A stretch of DNA of 64,000 nt, from assembly GCA_034359265.1 (NCBI GenBank), contig CP136890.1, positions 39,716,501 through 39,780,500 of the forward strand, read 5' to 3'. Positions 10,172-18,884 of the stretch are shown here, in pieces. Below the pieces are notes generated by a model. The model ran no database searches and was not told the DNA's origin. It was given only the letters and a program-made list of their open reading frames with translations. The position numbers and the translations under genes are program-made. Positions within the stretch are counted from its first letter, which is position 1, and the number at the start of each line of letters is the position of its first letter. This DNA is from Canna indica (lineage: Eukaryota; Streptophyta; Magnoliopsida; Zingiberales; Cannaceae).

Positions 10172-11754
10172 GCAACAAGGCAAAGGAAATATATTAATAC
10201 GTAAAAGGATACAATAGAGTTCATGCACGACTACCATTAATAGGAATGGTAGAGCTTCTCATCCCCCAAAGGAAAAGACCACGCCCCTCACCTTCGGCAT
10301 TGCCATCAGCAAGGTAGTAGCCAAAACCTTAGGAGAAGAGGAACAAAAAGAAAAACCCACAGCCCGGGTCAAGCACAATATAGAGATGCAAATAATGCAT
10401 CACACGGATTACCCACAACTTGGGCCAAGTAATAAATATCACATGGACCACCCACAACTCGGGCCAAGCAATAAAAGCCCACACAGTGAAATCACTAATC
10501 TCAACGGACATGAGTGAAATGGACTTGAACGCTCCACCGTTCTGCAATAGCTCTGTTCCTTGGTGTGTCGGTGATAGGCCTGGTACCATATATCTGAAGA
10601 ATTTTGATTTTAACTCTTGTAATAATACTACAAAGCACACCAGCAGGTGAAGAGGATACATGAGAAAAAATACGTTCATTCCGCTCACGCCAAATAAAGT
10701 AAACTGAAGCAGTAAGAGCAATACGCCTAATATAGCCAATGAATGAGTCTCAACTCATAACGTCTTCCCACCATCTAAGCTGATCACCCCAATGATGCAA
10801 AGGGTTCGCCAAAAGACAAAGATCTAGAACCTTGCGCCAAATTATAGCCGAGAAAGGGCAGTGAAAGAATAGGTGTTCAATGGATTCATCTACACCGCAA
10901 AAATAACAGCTAGTAGAGTGTGTAATCCCCCAATGTGAAAGTCGATCAAGAGTTGGTAATCTCCGTAAGAGAGCAAGCCATAAGACAAAAGAGTACCTTG
11001 GGATCCTCCCTTTGAACCAAACAAGATGATACCAAGTAACCATGGGATTAGTGGGGGAAATGCCATTGCAAGCTGATGCAATACTGAAAAAACCATCACT
11101 AGACGGCTTCCAGATGATCTGATCGTCATTCGGACTAGTGATAACAGTGCCAATGGAATCCCAAGCACTAAGCAGGTCAAGCTCATGAGCAAGATTACCC
11201 AAATGCCAAGTATTTTGCTGCCAAATGGAAGATACCCTGGCTGTCCTACTCGAGTAGAGGCGGGCCGGGATATGGTTGTTCATCCTGTCAATAAGAAGGT
11301 AATCAGGAATCCAAGGATCAAGCCATAGGAAGGTGTTCGTACCATCACCAATGCGGTACTCTACCAGTCTATAGGCATAATCACGAGCAAAAAGAATGCT
11401 ACGAAAACACCAAGAGCAGGCCCATGGCCGTTTAACAGACCATATAGAGTCGTTGTTGAGGTATTTAGAGGTGATCCAACGAATCCAGAGAGAGTCTTTC
11501 TTTGAAGCAATTGCCCAAATATACCTCATGAGATATGCAATATTAAGGTGAGAGAGTCGATGAAGTCCAAGTCCACCATTTTGATGTGGTTGCATATATC
11601 AGCCCATGAAACTTTATGGATGCTTTTTTTATCATCACCACTCCATAGGAATCTAGCAAGGAGATGTTCAATGCGGGACGTGACTTTCTGGGGAAGCTTG
11701 TAAGCGGCGCACCAGTAGGTAATCTTGCCCTGAAGAACAGATGTGATGAGTGCA
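10172..11754 (-). pseudogene. LINE (plant L1-type) ORF2 C-terminal part
   Basis: Reading the - strand from 11754: [35 protein letters not shown] and KVSWADICNHIK, then in a second frame from about 11595 HQNGGLGLHRLSHLNIAYLMRYIW and, near 10880-11000, a zinc-finger-like end (CYFCGVDESIEHLFFHCPFSAIIW). The last piece is the zf-RVT region that follows reverse transcriptase in plant LINEs. After about 10745 coding seems to go on in another frame (FIWRERNERIF) to about 10500, then a 3' region and the oligo(A). The RT catalytic part is missing because the copy is 5' truncated. One frameshift near 11560 and another near 10745 break it. Confidence 0.85.
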
Positions 11755-11777
11755 CGTGTCATCCTTGCGTAGGGGCC

Positions 11778-11809
<32 letters not shown>

Positions 11810-11829
11810 TCGGATGTCTCCGAAGAGAC
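11755..11829 (-). ncRNA. U6 snRNA retrocopy, 3' truncated
   Basis: The - strand from 11829 starts GTCTCTTCGGAGACATCCG and continues through the invariant ACGATACAGAGAAGATTAGC and GGCCCCTACGCAAGGATGACACG, nearly identical to plant U6 from base 1 to about 75. The 5' hairpin is kept as a changed but still pairing GTCTC/GAGAC stem. The last quarter of U6, including the 3' tail, is missing and LINE ORF2 follows at once. No upstream element or TATA box typical of U6 genes is possible here, because a 5S copy abuts it. A functional gene is unlikely. Confidence 0.9.
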
Positions 11830-11836
11830 AAAAAAA

Positions 11837-11953
11837 GGTGCAACATGAGGACTTCCCAAGGGGTCACCCATCCTAGTACTACTCTCGCCCAAGCACCCTT
11901 AACTTCGGAGTTCTTATGGGATCCGATGCGTTAGTGCATGTATCATCGCATCC
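11837..11953 (-). rRNA. 5S rRNA copy, minus strand
   Basis: 117 nt from GGATGCGATG (11953) to GTTGCACC (11837). It keeps GGATCCCAT, AACTCCGAAGTTAAG, GCGAGAGTAGTACTAGGATG and AAGTCCTCATGTTGCACC. The box A region has GTTAAGGGTGCTTGGG in place of the usual GTTAAGCGTGCTTGGG. Seven Ts follow the 3' end (a Pol III type stop or the U tail of the RNA), then U6. It is a single dispersed copy, not part of a 5S tandem array. Probably a retrocopy. Confidence 0.9.
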
Positions 11954-11964
11954 AAAATTTTAAT

Positions 11965-12035
11965 TGCACCAGTCGGGAATCGAACCCGGGTCTGTACCGT
12001 GGCAGGGTACTATTTTACTACTAGACCACTGGTGC
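11965..12035 (-). tRNA. tRNA-Gly(GCC)-like sequence, probably pseudo
   Basis: 71 nt on the - strand: GCACCAGTGGTCTAGTAGTA at the 5' end, anticodon loop CTGCCAC (anticodon GCC), T arm GGGTTCGATTCCCG, 3' end CTGGTGCA. Acceptor stem arms GCACCAG and CTGGTGC pair fully. Against the usual plant sequence the changes I see are G to A: two in the D arm, which disturb box A (GTGGTAGAAT expected), and one at the T-stem closing base, giving a C/A mismatch. No CCA is encoded. It lies 11 bp upstream of the 5S copy in the same orientation. tRNA function is doubtful. Confidence 0.85.
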
Positions 12036-12050
12036 AACTGATAAAAAATT

Positions 12051-12125
12051 ATGGTGTTGCCTTTGTGGTTAAAAAGGTGGAGATCAAATTTAGGAGTTCT
12101 TGAGTTCAAGTCCTACTTGAGTTAT
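12051..12125 (+). ncRNA. tRNA-like (SINE-type) unit with box B
   Basis: The + strand has TGTGGTTAAAAAGGTGGAG followed about 30 bp on by GAGTTCAAGTCC, which fits a B box (GWTCRANNC). The first half resembles a weak A box. This resembles tRNA-derived SINE heads or a decayed tRNA gene. The tRNA identity cannot be told. It lies head-to-head with the tRNA-Gly copy and 30 bp upstream of the + strand 5S copy. Confidence 0.45.
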
Positions 12126-12151
12126 AATTTTAATACAATTGTTCACATTTT

Positions 12152-12268
12152 AGGTGCGATCATACCAGCACTAACGCACCGGATCCCATCAGAACTCCGA
12201 AGTTAAGCGTGCTTGTGCGAGAGTAGTACTAGGATGGGTGACCCCTTAGGAAGTCCTCGTGTTGCAAT
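12152..12268 (+). rRNA. 5S rRNA copy, plus strand
   Basis: 117 nt from AGGTGCGATCATACCAGCAC to GTCCTCGTGTTGCA, then a T run at 12268-12278. It is closer to canonical plant 5S than the - strand copy: box A GTTAAGCGTGCTTG is kept, with GTGCGAG in place of GGGCGAG. It shares with the - strand copy CCCCTT where many plant 5S genes have CTCCTG, which hints at a common source or at the host's own 5S variant. Flanks lack ribosomal spacer structure, so an expressed gene is not implied. Confidence 0.9.
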
Positions 12269-12289
12269 TTTTTTTTTATATAAAGAATT

Positions 12290-12545
12290 TTAGTGTGGTG
12301 GTTAGTTCACTACAAATTAAGCTAAAGGTCAACCGTTCGAGTCTTATCGCCAGCCATAATAATATATGTATTTGATATTTCGGGCCGGCTCATGCCCGGG
12401 CTAGGCCTCCCCGTTGAGTTGTCGAGTCGTGCCAGGCACAACTCATTGCTACCTCTAACTAATACCACATATACGTTAGTTGATATATTAATCAAGTTTC
12501 AATATTTTTTTTGTTACTAATGTATTTGTAGTCTAGTGGTTAGTT
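12290..12545 (+). ncRNA. SINE-like unit and tRNA 5' fragment next to the duplication
   Basis: At 12293-12345 the + strand shows GTGGTGGTTAGTTCACT and, after about 25 bp, CCGTTCGAGTC, fitting Pol III A and B boxes of a tRNA-derived SINE. A GC-rich block (12380-12450) and AT-rich DNA follow. The last 22 bp before the target duplication, TTTGTAGTCTAGTGGTTAG, look like the 5' end of a tRNA (similar to the tRNA-Glu D-arm region). These are pattern matches only, and the unit's ends are not defined. Confidence 0.45.
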
Positions 12546-12561
12546 ATTCTTGAGAGTTTTT
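12546..12561. repeat. 16-bp target site duplication, right copy
   Basis: Identical to 10151-10166. Copia pol sequence resumes at once after it. Confidence 0.9.
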
Positions 12562-13605
12562 GCAGACTTCTCAAAAATACTTTCCTTTTCTTGATTAGTG
12601 TCAATCTCAGAGTCTGTTGTATTGGCAGTTTAAGCAATCTGTTCTGCTATCTTAGAAGAACTCTGGGCAGTCTTGTCAATAGTTGCATATGCCTCTTCAT
12701 CATCAGTTAGAGTCTGGTAGAACTATGAATCATCAACTTTCACATTTTGTAACTCTATAACAGTTTGTGTGCGCTTGTTGTAGACTCTGTAGACTTTGCT
12801 ATTTGTTGAATATCCAAGGAATATTGCTTCATCACTTTTGCTTTGCATCTTTCCAAGGTATTCCCTATCATTCAGCATATAGCACCTACTACCAAAGACA
12901 TGAAAATATGTAAGGAAAGTCTTTCTTCCCTTCCATAATTTATAAGGAGTTTTTATAGTTTTTGGTCTGAGATATGCTCTATTTATAATGTAGCTAGTAG
13001 TATTGATGGCTTCAGCCCAAAATCTTTCAGAGATCTTCTTGGAATTTAGCATGACCCGAACCATCTCTTGGATAGTATGATTTTTCCTTTCAACAACACC
13101 ATTCTTTTGAGGAGTCTTCGGAGTAGAGAATTCGTGAAGAATACTATTATCATCACAGAATTCAGAAAAAGATACATTCTCAAACTCTCTTCAATGATCA
13201 CTTCTTATTCTAATAGCTTTAAGAATAAGAAGTTTTTATTCATTATTGAGTCTTAGACATAAGGATTTGAAATTGCTGAAGGCATTGGGCTTTTCCCTCA
13301 AAAACATTGTCCAAGTGAATCGTGAGTAATCATCTACACAAACAAGGACATATTTTTCACCTCTAATGATTTCAACTTGCATGGGACCAACCAAATCGAT
13401 GTGAAGGAGTTCTAGAGGTTTTGAAGTTGCCACCAGTTGTAACTGCTTATGTGATTGCCTTGTCTGCTTTCCTTCTTGGCAAGAGCCACAAACCAACTCA
13501 GGTTCTCTAGTGAGTTTAGGAATTCCTCTCACAGCTCCAGCATTAACAAGCTTCTTTTGGTCCTGGTAATTTACATGACCTAACTTTCTGTGCCACAAGT
13601 TTATA
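12562..13605 (-). pseudogene. Copia integrase
   Basis: From 13598 the frame shows the zinc-binding part, HRKLGHVNYQDQKKL and CGSCQEGKQTRQSH, then the catalytic core: LLHIDLVGPMQ, YVLVCVDDYSRFTW, then after a stop region RSDH-stop-REF, and GVVERKNHTIQEMVR. The expected D, D and E positions are recognisable. The C-terminal part (12723-13064) includes SERFWAEAINTTSYIINR and FHVFGSRCYMLNDR, typical of copia integrase tails. Stops or frame changes occur at about 13235-13065 and 12720. The enzyme would insert copia cDNA. The downstream end is cut by the LINE composite. Confidence 0.9.
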
Positions 13606-13985
13606 TTAGAGGAAACAACATAAAGACAAATAGATGAGAAAACAATCTTATAGTAGTTATCTCTAGATCTACTTCCTTCATGAATACAATCATCATTTTT
13701 ATCAAAGACTTTGCAACTATGTTTGTTGAACTTGACATCTAGGTTCTGGTCACATAATTGACTAATACTTACAAGATTGCCTTGAGACCATCCACTAGCA
13801 GAACATCTTTTAACCTGAGAATTCCTAGAACATTGAACATTCCAACTCCTAAGACATTCTCATGTCTTCCATCTCCAAAGGTTACAGTTGCACCTTTACA
13901 TTCTTGAATATTCTTCAGATTTTCTAAATTCCCTGTCATATTATGAGAATAACTACTATCAAAAAATCATGATCCAAGAGAAGAA
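13606..13985 (-). pseudogene. Copia aspartic protease region
   Basis: The - strand near 13935-13970 reads F-F-D-S-S-Y-S-H-N-M-T-G, which corresponds to the D-S-G-C-S-x-H-M-T-G active site of copia proteases with changes at G and C. Further on are FGDGRHENVLGVG and ILRLKDVLLVDGL, the usual order in this domain. A stop precedes the active-site Asp. Loss of the Gly after D-S makes protease activity unlikely. Confidence 0.8.
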
Positions 13986-15701
13986 ATAGTCTTTGACATA
14001 AAAGCAACTTTACAGTTAAGTTCAGCTTTTCTTACCCAAACTTGTTTGAACTTCTGTTTAGGAGAGTCTCCATGCTTCTTTCTCTTTAGCTTGTGGGCAA
14101 GCTTGAAACAATTTGCAATTATGTGTCCTCTACACTTGCAGTAGAAACATATGGGCACTTTTCTCCTCTTCCAAGTAGTGAATCGTTGACGTTTTGAGAA
14201 GCCTTTAAAAAAGTTCTTCACAAGCAGTTGATACTGGAGTTTTGACTGTCCCGAACTTATGTATCCAAGTCTAGCATGGTTAGACTGGGATTGTCCTGTA
14301 CTCAAATTTTCATTTAGAGTACCAGTGGAATTTATCATTTTGGCTTCTTTCTGTACCATTTCAAGTTCATAAATCAACTTGGATTCTTTGTTAGATTTCT
14401 CAGCAATCTAACTTTTGTAGGTTTTTACTTCCTCCTCAAGTTTCTTCTTTTGTTCAATCAAAAATTTATTTTGATTTCTGAGGGTCTTGTTGAAAGTTGT
14501 CACTTCAATTCATTTATCAAACATATCCTGATAGGCTTCTTCACGACTATCAACACATTGAATCTTGTTATCCTCATCCTAAGTGCCTGGAATACAAATG
14601 GCTTGAACGGTGTCAACTATGCAGGCAACAAAAGCTCTATAGTTTCCTTGCTTAGATTCTTCTACTTCATCTTCATCATCATCATCACTCTAGGTAGCTA
14701 TGAAATACTTCTTAAGATTTCTCTGTACATTAGGACATTCAAACCTGACATGACCATATCCTTCGTATTCAAAGCACTGAACACCTTTAAATTTCTGCTT
14801 AAGATCAGATCTATCAACAAAAGATTGACTTCTTCTATTTTCCCCAAAAGATGAACTTGTTTTGGATTTGATAGAATTGGACGGTTGAAACTGCTATCTA
14901 AACTACACATTATGATTCTGCTTGTTCTTGGCTCTTAGAAATCTTCTGAAATTCTTCGTCATAAGAGCATATGTTGCATCCATCTCTTCTTCTGAACAAT
15001 CTTTAGACTTGTTCTTATCTTTAGTAGCATTGAAAGCAAAATTTCTCATTTTCTCTTTCTGAGAGTACTTCTCAGACAATTCAAATTCATAAATTTCTAT
15101 TTTTCTCATCAAGGGTGTCAAGAGTAATAGAAGAAGGATCATGAACTTCTCCTATAGTAGCAGCCTTCATATCAAATTTTGTAGGCATGAATCTTAAAAC
15201 TTTTCTTACCACCTTTTCTTCAGAGAATGGTTCTCCAAGGTTGGAAGCATTGTTCATCAAGTCTTTGATATGCCCATGAAAGTCTTGGATGCCTTCATCT
15301 TCGCCCATTTTCAGAATCTCAAATCTGGTATTGAGAATTTCAACTTTTGACTTACGAAGAGACAAGGATCCTTGATGGTTTGTTTCCAGAATCTCCCATG
15401 CTTGTTTTGCAAGAGTGCAAGCAGAGATGAGTTTGAACTAAGAGGGATCCACACCACTGAATATGACATTAAGAGCTTTGTTATCATAGTTGGCAGCAAC
15501 AACTTTTACTTCAGTATATAGGTTGTTCGGCTTCTTCTCAGTTCCAAGTGAAGGAGGAGTATAGTCATCTTCTATAGTATCCCAACAACGATTATCTATA
15601 GACTTGATGAATGTTCTCATCCGAGCCTTCCAATAAGCATATTTTGTTCCAACAAGAAGTGGAGGAACATTGACAGAATTTTCCATTGGCATTCCTTCCA
15701 T
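13986..15701 (-). pseudogene. Copia gag with two zinc-knuckle regions
   Basis: Start chosen at the ATG of 15701 (MEGMPMENSVNVPPLL), because LLVGTKYAYWKARMRTFI is the normal N-terminal block of SIRE-type gags. Further blocks follow: GEDEGIQDFHGHIKDLMN (about 15300), KYSQKEKMRNFAFNATKD, an imperfect knuckle C-F-E-Y-E-G-Y-G-H-V-R-F-E-C (about 14735-14780), an acidic SDDDDEDEVEES spacer, a predicted coiled-coil (about 14380-14480) and a full C-x2-C-x4-H-x4-C knuckle CFYCKCRGHIIANC (about 14106-14150). Several frameshifts and stops split it. Gag would form the particle and bind RNA. Confidence 0.85.
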
Positions 15702-15763
15702 TTGGAGCCTGAAAGATAAGAGACGCACCAAGGATCTTGTGCAGGTAAAAGTTAGCACAATCG

Positions 15764-15776
15764 CTCTGATGTCAAA
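15764..15776 (-). other. Copia primer binding site
   Basis: Directly inside the 5' LTR the element strand reads TTGACATCAGAGC. It matches the common plant copia site TGGTATCAGAGC (initiator tRNA-Met 3' end) except for GA-C/GG-T changes. Confidence 0.7.
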
Positions 15777-16857
15777 TAACAATATATATAGGTCTCTTAG
15801 GAAACTTCTGTAAAGGACAGTTGCATGAGAAGTTGCATGAGAAGTTGCAACTACTCTAACACTACCCTATTGTAGCAAAGTAAGAACTAAAATAATAGGC
15901 AACACAAACACATGAGATTTGTTTACGCAGATCAGTGACAAATCAGTCACCTAATCTACAGGGCACTCACCGGACAGATGCCCAATTCACTCTCTATAAG
16001 TACAATATAAGTCCTCTGGATTTCACACTCGAAATTCGACTACCAGTACTACAGTGAATCAAAAATAACAAAAACCTATTAGCTATTACAAGTAAATACC
16101 ATCTTCCCTCTCTATGACATCACAACCACAGAGTTTCGTCCTCCACATAGCCTCGTGTTGTAGTGAGTTATCCACTCGATAACCAATCTTCTCCTCGAAG
16201 ATAAAAAAGGTTGTTGCCTCTTCTGCACTAGGCAATTTGCACTTAGCAGTCTCAACTCCTCTATATATGGCAACAACATTTCTGCGCTATGGAGTTGTCG
16301 ACAATAGATCTCTTCTCTAGTTTTTATAGGTGTCACTGGAAGATTACTAGAAGATCTGAATAAATGTTGACTTCAATCATATTTAATCACTGCCGTCTTC
16401 AGTAGAAACCGTCAGCATAACTTAGGCATTTTTACAAAAGATCATTTATGTAAATAAAAATCGCCTAAGGAATAAGTGAAGAAAAACTCTTCGAAACTAA
16501 ACAGGTCAGGATGAAAATAATGATGATTTAAATGTCCAGAATCAGTTAACAAAATCATCATTAAACTAGAAGTCCATCAGTCATCAAGATTATATCAGAC
16601 AGCCCATCCAAAAATCCTTTAAGACTATAAGTAGTTAAGACTGTGTCTTCACAGTTGAAACCTTCATCATTCTCAGTGTATATTTTGGTCACAACAACTA
16701 ATCAACCAGGATGAATTTTAACTGAACAAACAACATAAGTTCCAGCATAAGCTGCTCATCAACAAGAGCAGTTTGTGAAATGTCTTTTTACCTGAGAATA
16801 AATTTGGAAAAATGTTTTTGCCAAATATAGCCAACATTCACAGAATTAATACTAACA
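15777..16857 (-). repeat. 5' LTR of the copia element (family A)
   Basis: 1081 bp, ending on the + strand with AATACTAACA at 16857, followed by the ACCAC duplication. It matches the 3' LTR at 730-1728 with scattered substitutions and a few indels. The visible divergence indicates an old insertion, but I did not compute a distance. Confidence 0.85.
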
Positions 16858-16862
16858 ACCAC
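16858..16862. repeat. Target site duplication ACCAC, right copy
   Basis: Partner of 725-729. The Tat-like coding frame resumes directly after it. Confidence 0.85.
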
Positions 16863-18297
16863 ATAGCCGGAGGATTTGCAGGAGCAAGCGAGACCAGCTC
16901 GGCCAGAATAAAGTCCATCTAAGCCATTACGGCACAACTCGCCCGTGGAGGTCCTGCGCTAGAACCCCGATAATATCATTCTATAAATTTGATTTCTAGG
17001 GAATTGATAAAAATCTACACGACCTCATTATCATTTTTGTAATCACTAGCAACTTTATTGTCAAGAAAGTCCTAATAGACGAGGGAAGCTCGGTCGATAT
17101 CGTCCTTTACTCAAAATTTAGAAAGATGCAGGTGACTAAAGTTTCACTTCATCCCTACAATAGAGACCTAGTAGGCTTCTCGAGAGAACAAGTCAACGTA
17201 CGAGGCTTTGTATGGCTAAGAACGATGTTTGACTCCCAGCCAAAGGCTAAGACGATCGACATGCAATACCTAGTTATCGACATCCTCAGCCCTTATCACA
17301 TGATTCTGGGACAACCTTCACTGAACAACCTTGGAGCCTTCATATCAACTCCCCACCTTGCGCTCAAATTCATTATTTCGGAGACAAATGGGGGTGGTCC
17401 ATGTCGACCAGAAAAAAGCCCATTGGTGCTACAACGAATGTTTAAAGCAGAAGATGGTCAAACTAGGAAAAGTGTCAAGCACTCCACCCCAACAAGTGCT
17501 CTCGGTATCTCACACAGAGCAACAGTCGAGAATATCTGAATTGGACCAGAAAAGGATGTCCAAGAGCGGCCCCAGCCCGCCGACGATGTGAAGCCCGTGC
17601 AGACTGGAGCATCGCCTGAGCAGGTGACATTTATTGGAGCTCGCCTCCCAACCGAGCTCAAAACTCAACTTGGCGCTCTGCTAAAAAACAACACCAACCT
17701 GTTCGCATGGACGCTTACTGACATGCCAAGTCATCTGCCATGAGCTCATGACCCTCGGGTCAAATCAGTGGCTCAAAAAGAGAGAAAATATGAAGCTGAG
17801 CACCAGCAAAAGGACTCCTACCCTGATGTCAGAATCAAAGGTAGGAAAGACAAAAACTCACAGGTTGTCATAGGACAAGTTAACGACGACTTCCAAATAA
17901 GGGACCCCTCTACGGAAAGGTACCTACCCTTAGACAATTTGTTGATAACTAACGCTAATAACTATGTAACGCGGCGCATACCTCGGGAGGGAAGCACCTG
18001 AGCTGACCTGCCATCCAAATTCATTACCGTCAAGAAGCTACAAAACAATAGGTTAGTCATCCAACAGGTCCATGGTCGACCGAGCATCAAGCCGATCGAC
18101 ACCCGGTCGAGGTCCGAACAATCGAGCAGACAACCGAACACAAGACCACCTACTCAGCCAATAGCTTGTTCGATGCAGCCAACAAAGTCATCCTGACATG
18201 CTTCAGAGAGAAGCTTAACAAGGTTAAAGAACACTGCTCCAAAAAGCTATGTGACTATAATACGACAAAACAGTTGTCTACTCTAGAAATTCCTTAT
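16863..18297 (+). pseudogene. Tat-like Ty3/gypsy protease to RNase H, decayed
   Basis: Continues the element from 1-724. It starts IAGGFAGASETSSARIKSI, then a protease with DEGSSVDIVLYSKFRKMQ (catalytic D, with E-G-S-S for T/S-G-S-S) and YHMILGQPSLNNLGAF (17120-17370). An RT-leading stretch follows (KNNTNLFAWTLTDMPSHLP, about 17690), but the RT itself has been deleted: at about 17860 the reading jumps to RNase H-like VVIGQVNDDFQIRDPS and TRRIPREGS. Integrase fragments follow to 18297. Many stops. The RT loss means this copy could not reverse transcribe. Confidence 0.8.
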
Positions 18298-18305
18298 GTG
18301 CTCGC

Positions 18306-18721
18306 TAGGGGTGTAACCGAGCCGAGCCGAGCTTGCTTGTGCTCGAGCTCAGCTCGTTTTAGAAATGTCGAGCTCGAGTTTGATTGAGCTTCAATCTCTA
18401 GGCTCAAGCTCGGCTCATTTAAGCTCGTTTAGGTTCATTTATTTTTCTCAAGCTTGACTGAGCTCGTTCAAGCTCGATTAAGCTCGGTCGACTCGGGTTT
18501 ATGCTCAACCCGATTTGAAAAATTAATTTTTATATAATTATATATAAATATATGAAGCTCGATTAGGCTTGTGAGCCGCTCGAGCCAAGTATTGCTTAGC
18601 TCGAGCTTGGCTTGCTCGTGTGTAAAGCTCGGCTCGAGCTCGATAAGATCGAGTCTAGTTTAATTTTTCATCGAGTCGATCCCGAGTAGCTCACGAGTTG
18701 CTCGGCTCACTTGCACCCTTG
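18306..18721. mobile_element. hAT-like MITE rich in GAGCCGAGCC, copy 2
   Basis: Starts TAGGGGTGTAACCGAGCC and ends with the complement of CAAGGGTGCAAGTGAGCC. The flanks GTGCTCGC at 18298-18305 and 18722-18729 are a perfect 8-bp duplication as made by hAT transposases. It lies inside the Tat integrase: the codons before (I-P-Y-V-L-A) and after (L-G-A-E-A-M-V-P) are adjacent in related elements. 416 bp, no ORF. Relative of 5370-5819. Confidence 0.85.
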
Positions 18722-18884
18722 GTGCTCGCCCTCGGAGCCGAAGCAATGGTCCCATCAAATATTGCGGAGCCCTGCCTCATGATGACGACCCTCGACGAAC
18801 AAAACAACTCAAAAGTTTATGAGAACGAACTGGACCTCGCAGAGAAACGAAAGCTAATCCGAGCCGAGGAAGAAGCAACCTACC
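18722..18884 (+). pseudogene. Tat-like integrase C-terminal remnant
   Basis: After the MITE the + strand continues LGAEAMVPSNIAEPC and ENELDLAEKRKLI, which corresponds to the integrase end found in Tat-type elements (GAEAMVP-x-E block). The frame soon decays into non-coding DNA. Confidence 0.75.

Larger units (their letters stand above)
10167..12545 (-). mobile_element. LINE-mobilised composite: LINE 3' end + U6 + 5S + tRNA
   Basis: A 2.4-kb insertion in copia pol with a 16-bp duplication and an oligo(A) end (T run at 10162-10171 on the + strand), the marks of target-primed reverse transcription. On the - strand, from 5' to 3', it carries a tRNA-Gly sequence (12035-11965), a 5S rRNA sequence (11953-11837), seven Ts, the first 75 nt of U6 snRNA (11829-11755) and then LINE ORF2 from mid-gene to the tail. 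To the right, on the + strand, lie a tRNA-like unit, a second 5S copy and a SINE-like unit. Joined U6-LINE retrocopies through template switching are known in mammals. A chain this long is, to my knowledge, unusual. Confidence 0.8.
730..16857 (-). mobile_element. SIRE/Maximus-like copia retrotransposon, nested
   Basis: Complete in outline: two LTRs (730-1728 and 15777-16857), a 5-bp target duplication, a primer binding site next to the right LTR, and gag-protease-integrase-RT-RNase H in copia order on the - strand. Gag has two zinc-knuckle regions and a long spacer, and a small extra ORF follows RNase H, both as in Sireviruses. It is inserted in the Tat-like element and was later invaded by a CACTA element (about 2222-7818) and a LINE composite (10167-12545). 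Without those it would be about 8.1 kb. Several stops, frameshifts and a deletion in RT make it incapable of autonomous movement. Confidence 0.85.

Noticed and set aside
11837..12268. Cassandra-type TRIM element carrying 5S in its LTRs
   Set aside because: Cassandra LTRs are direct repeats with TG...CA ends and a 5-bp duplication. Here the two 5S copies are inverted, no LTR ends surround them and the duplication is 16 bp.
11755..12268. Functional Pol III gene cluster (U6, 5S, tRNA)
   Set aside because: U6 is truncated and lacks room for its promoter, the tRNA has mismatched stems, 5S is not in an array, and the group lies inside a retroinsertion.
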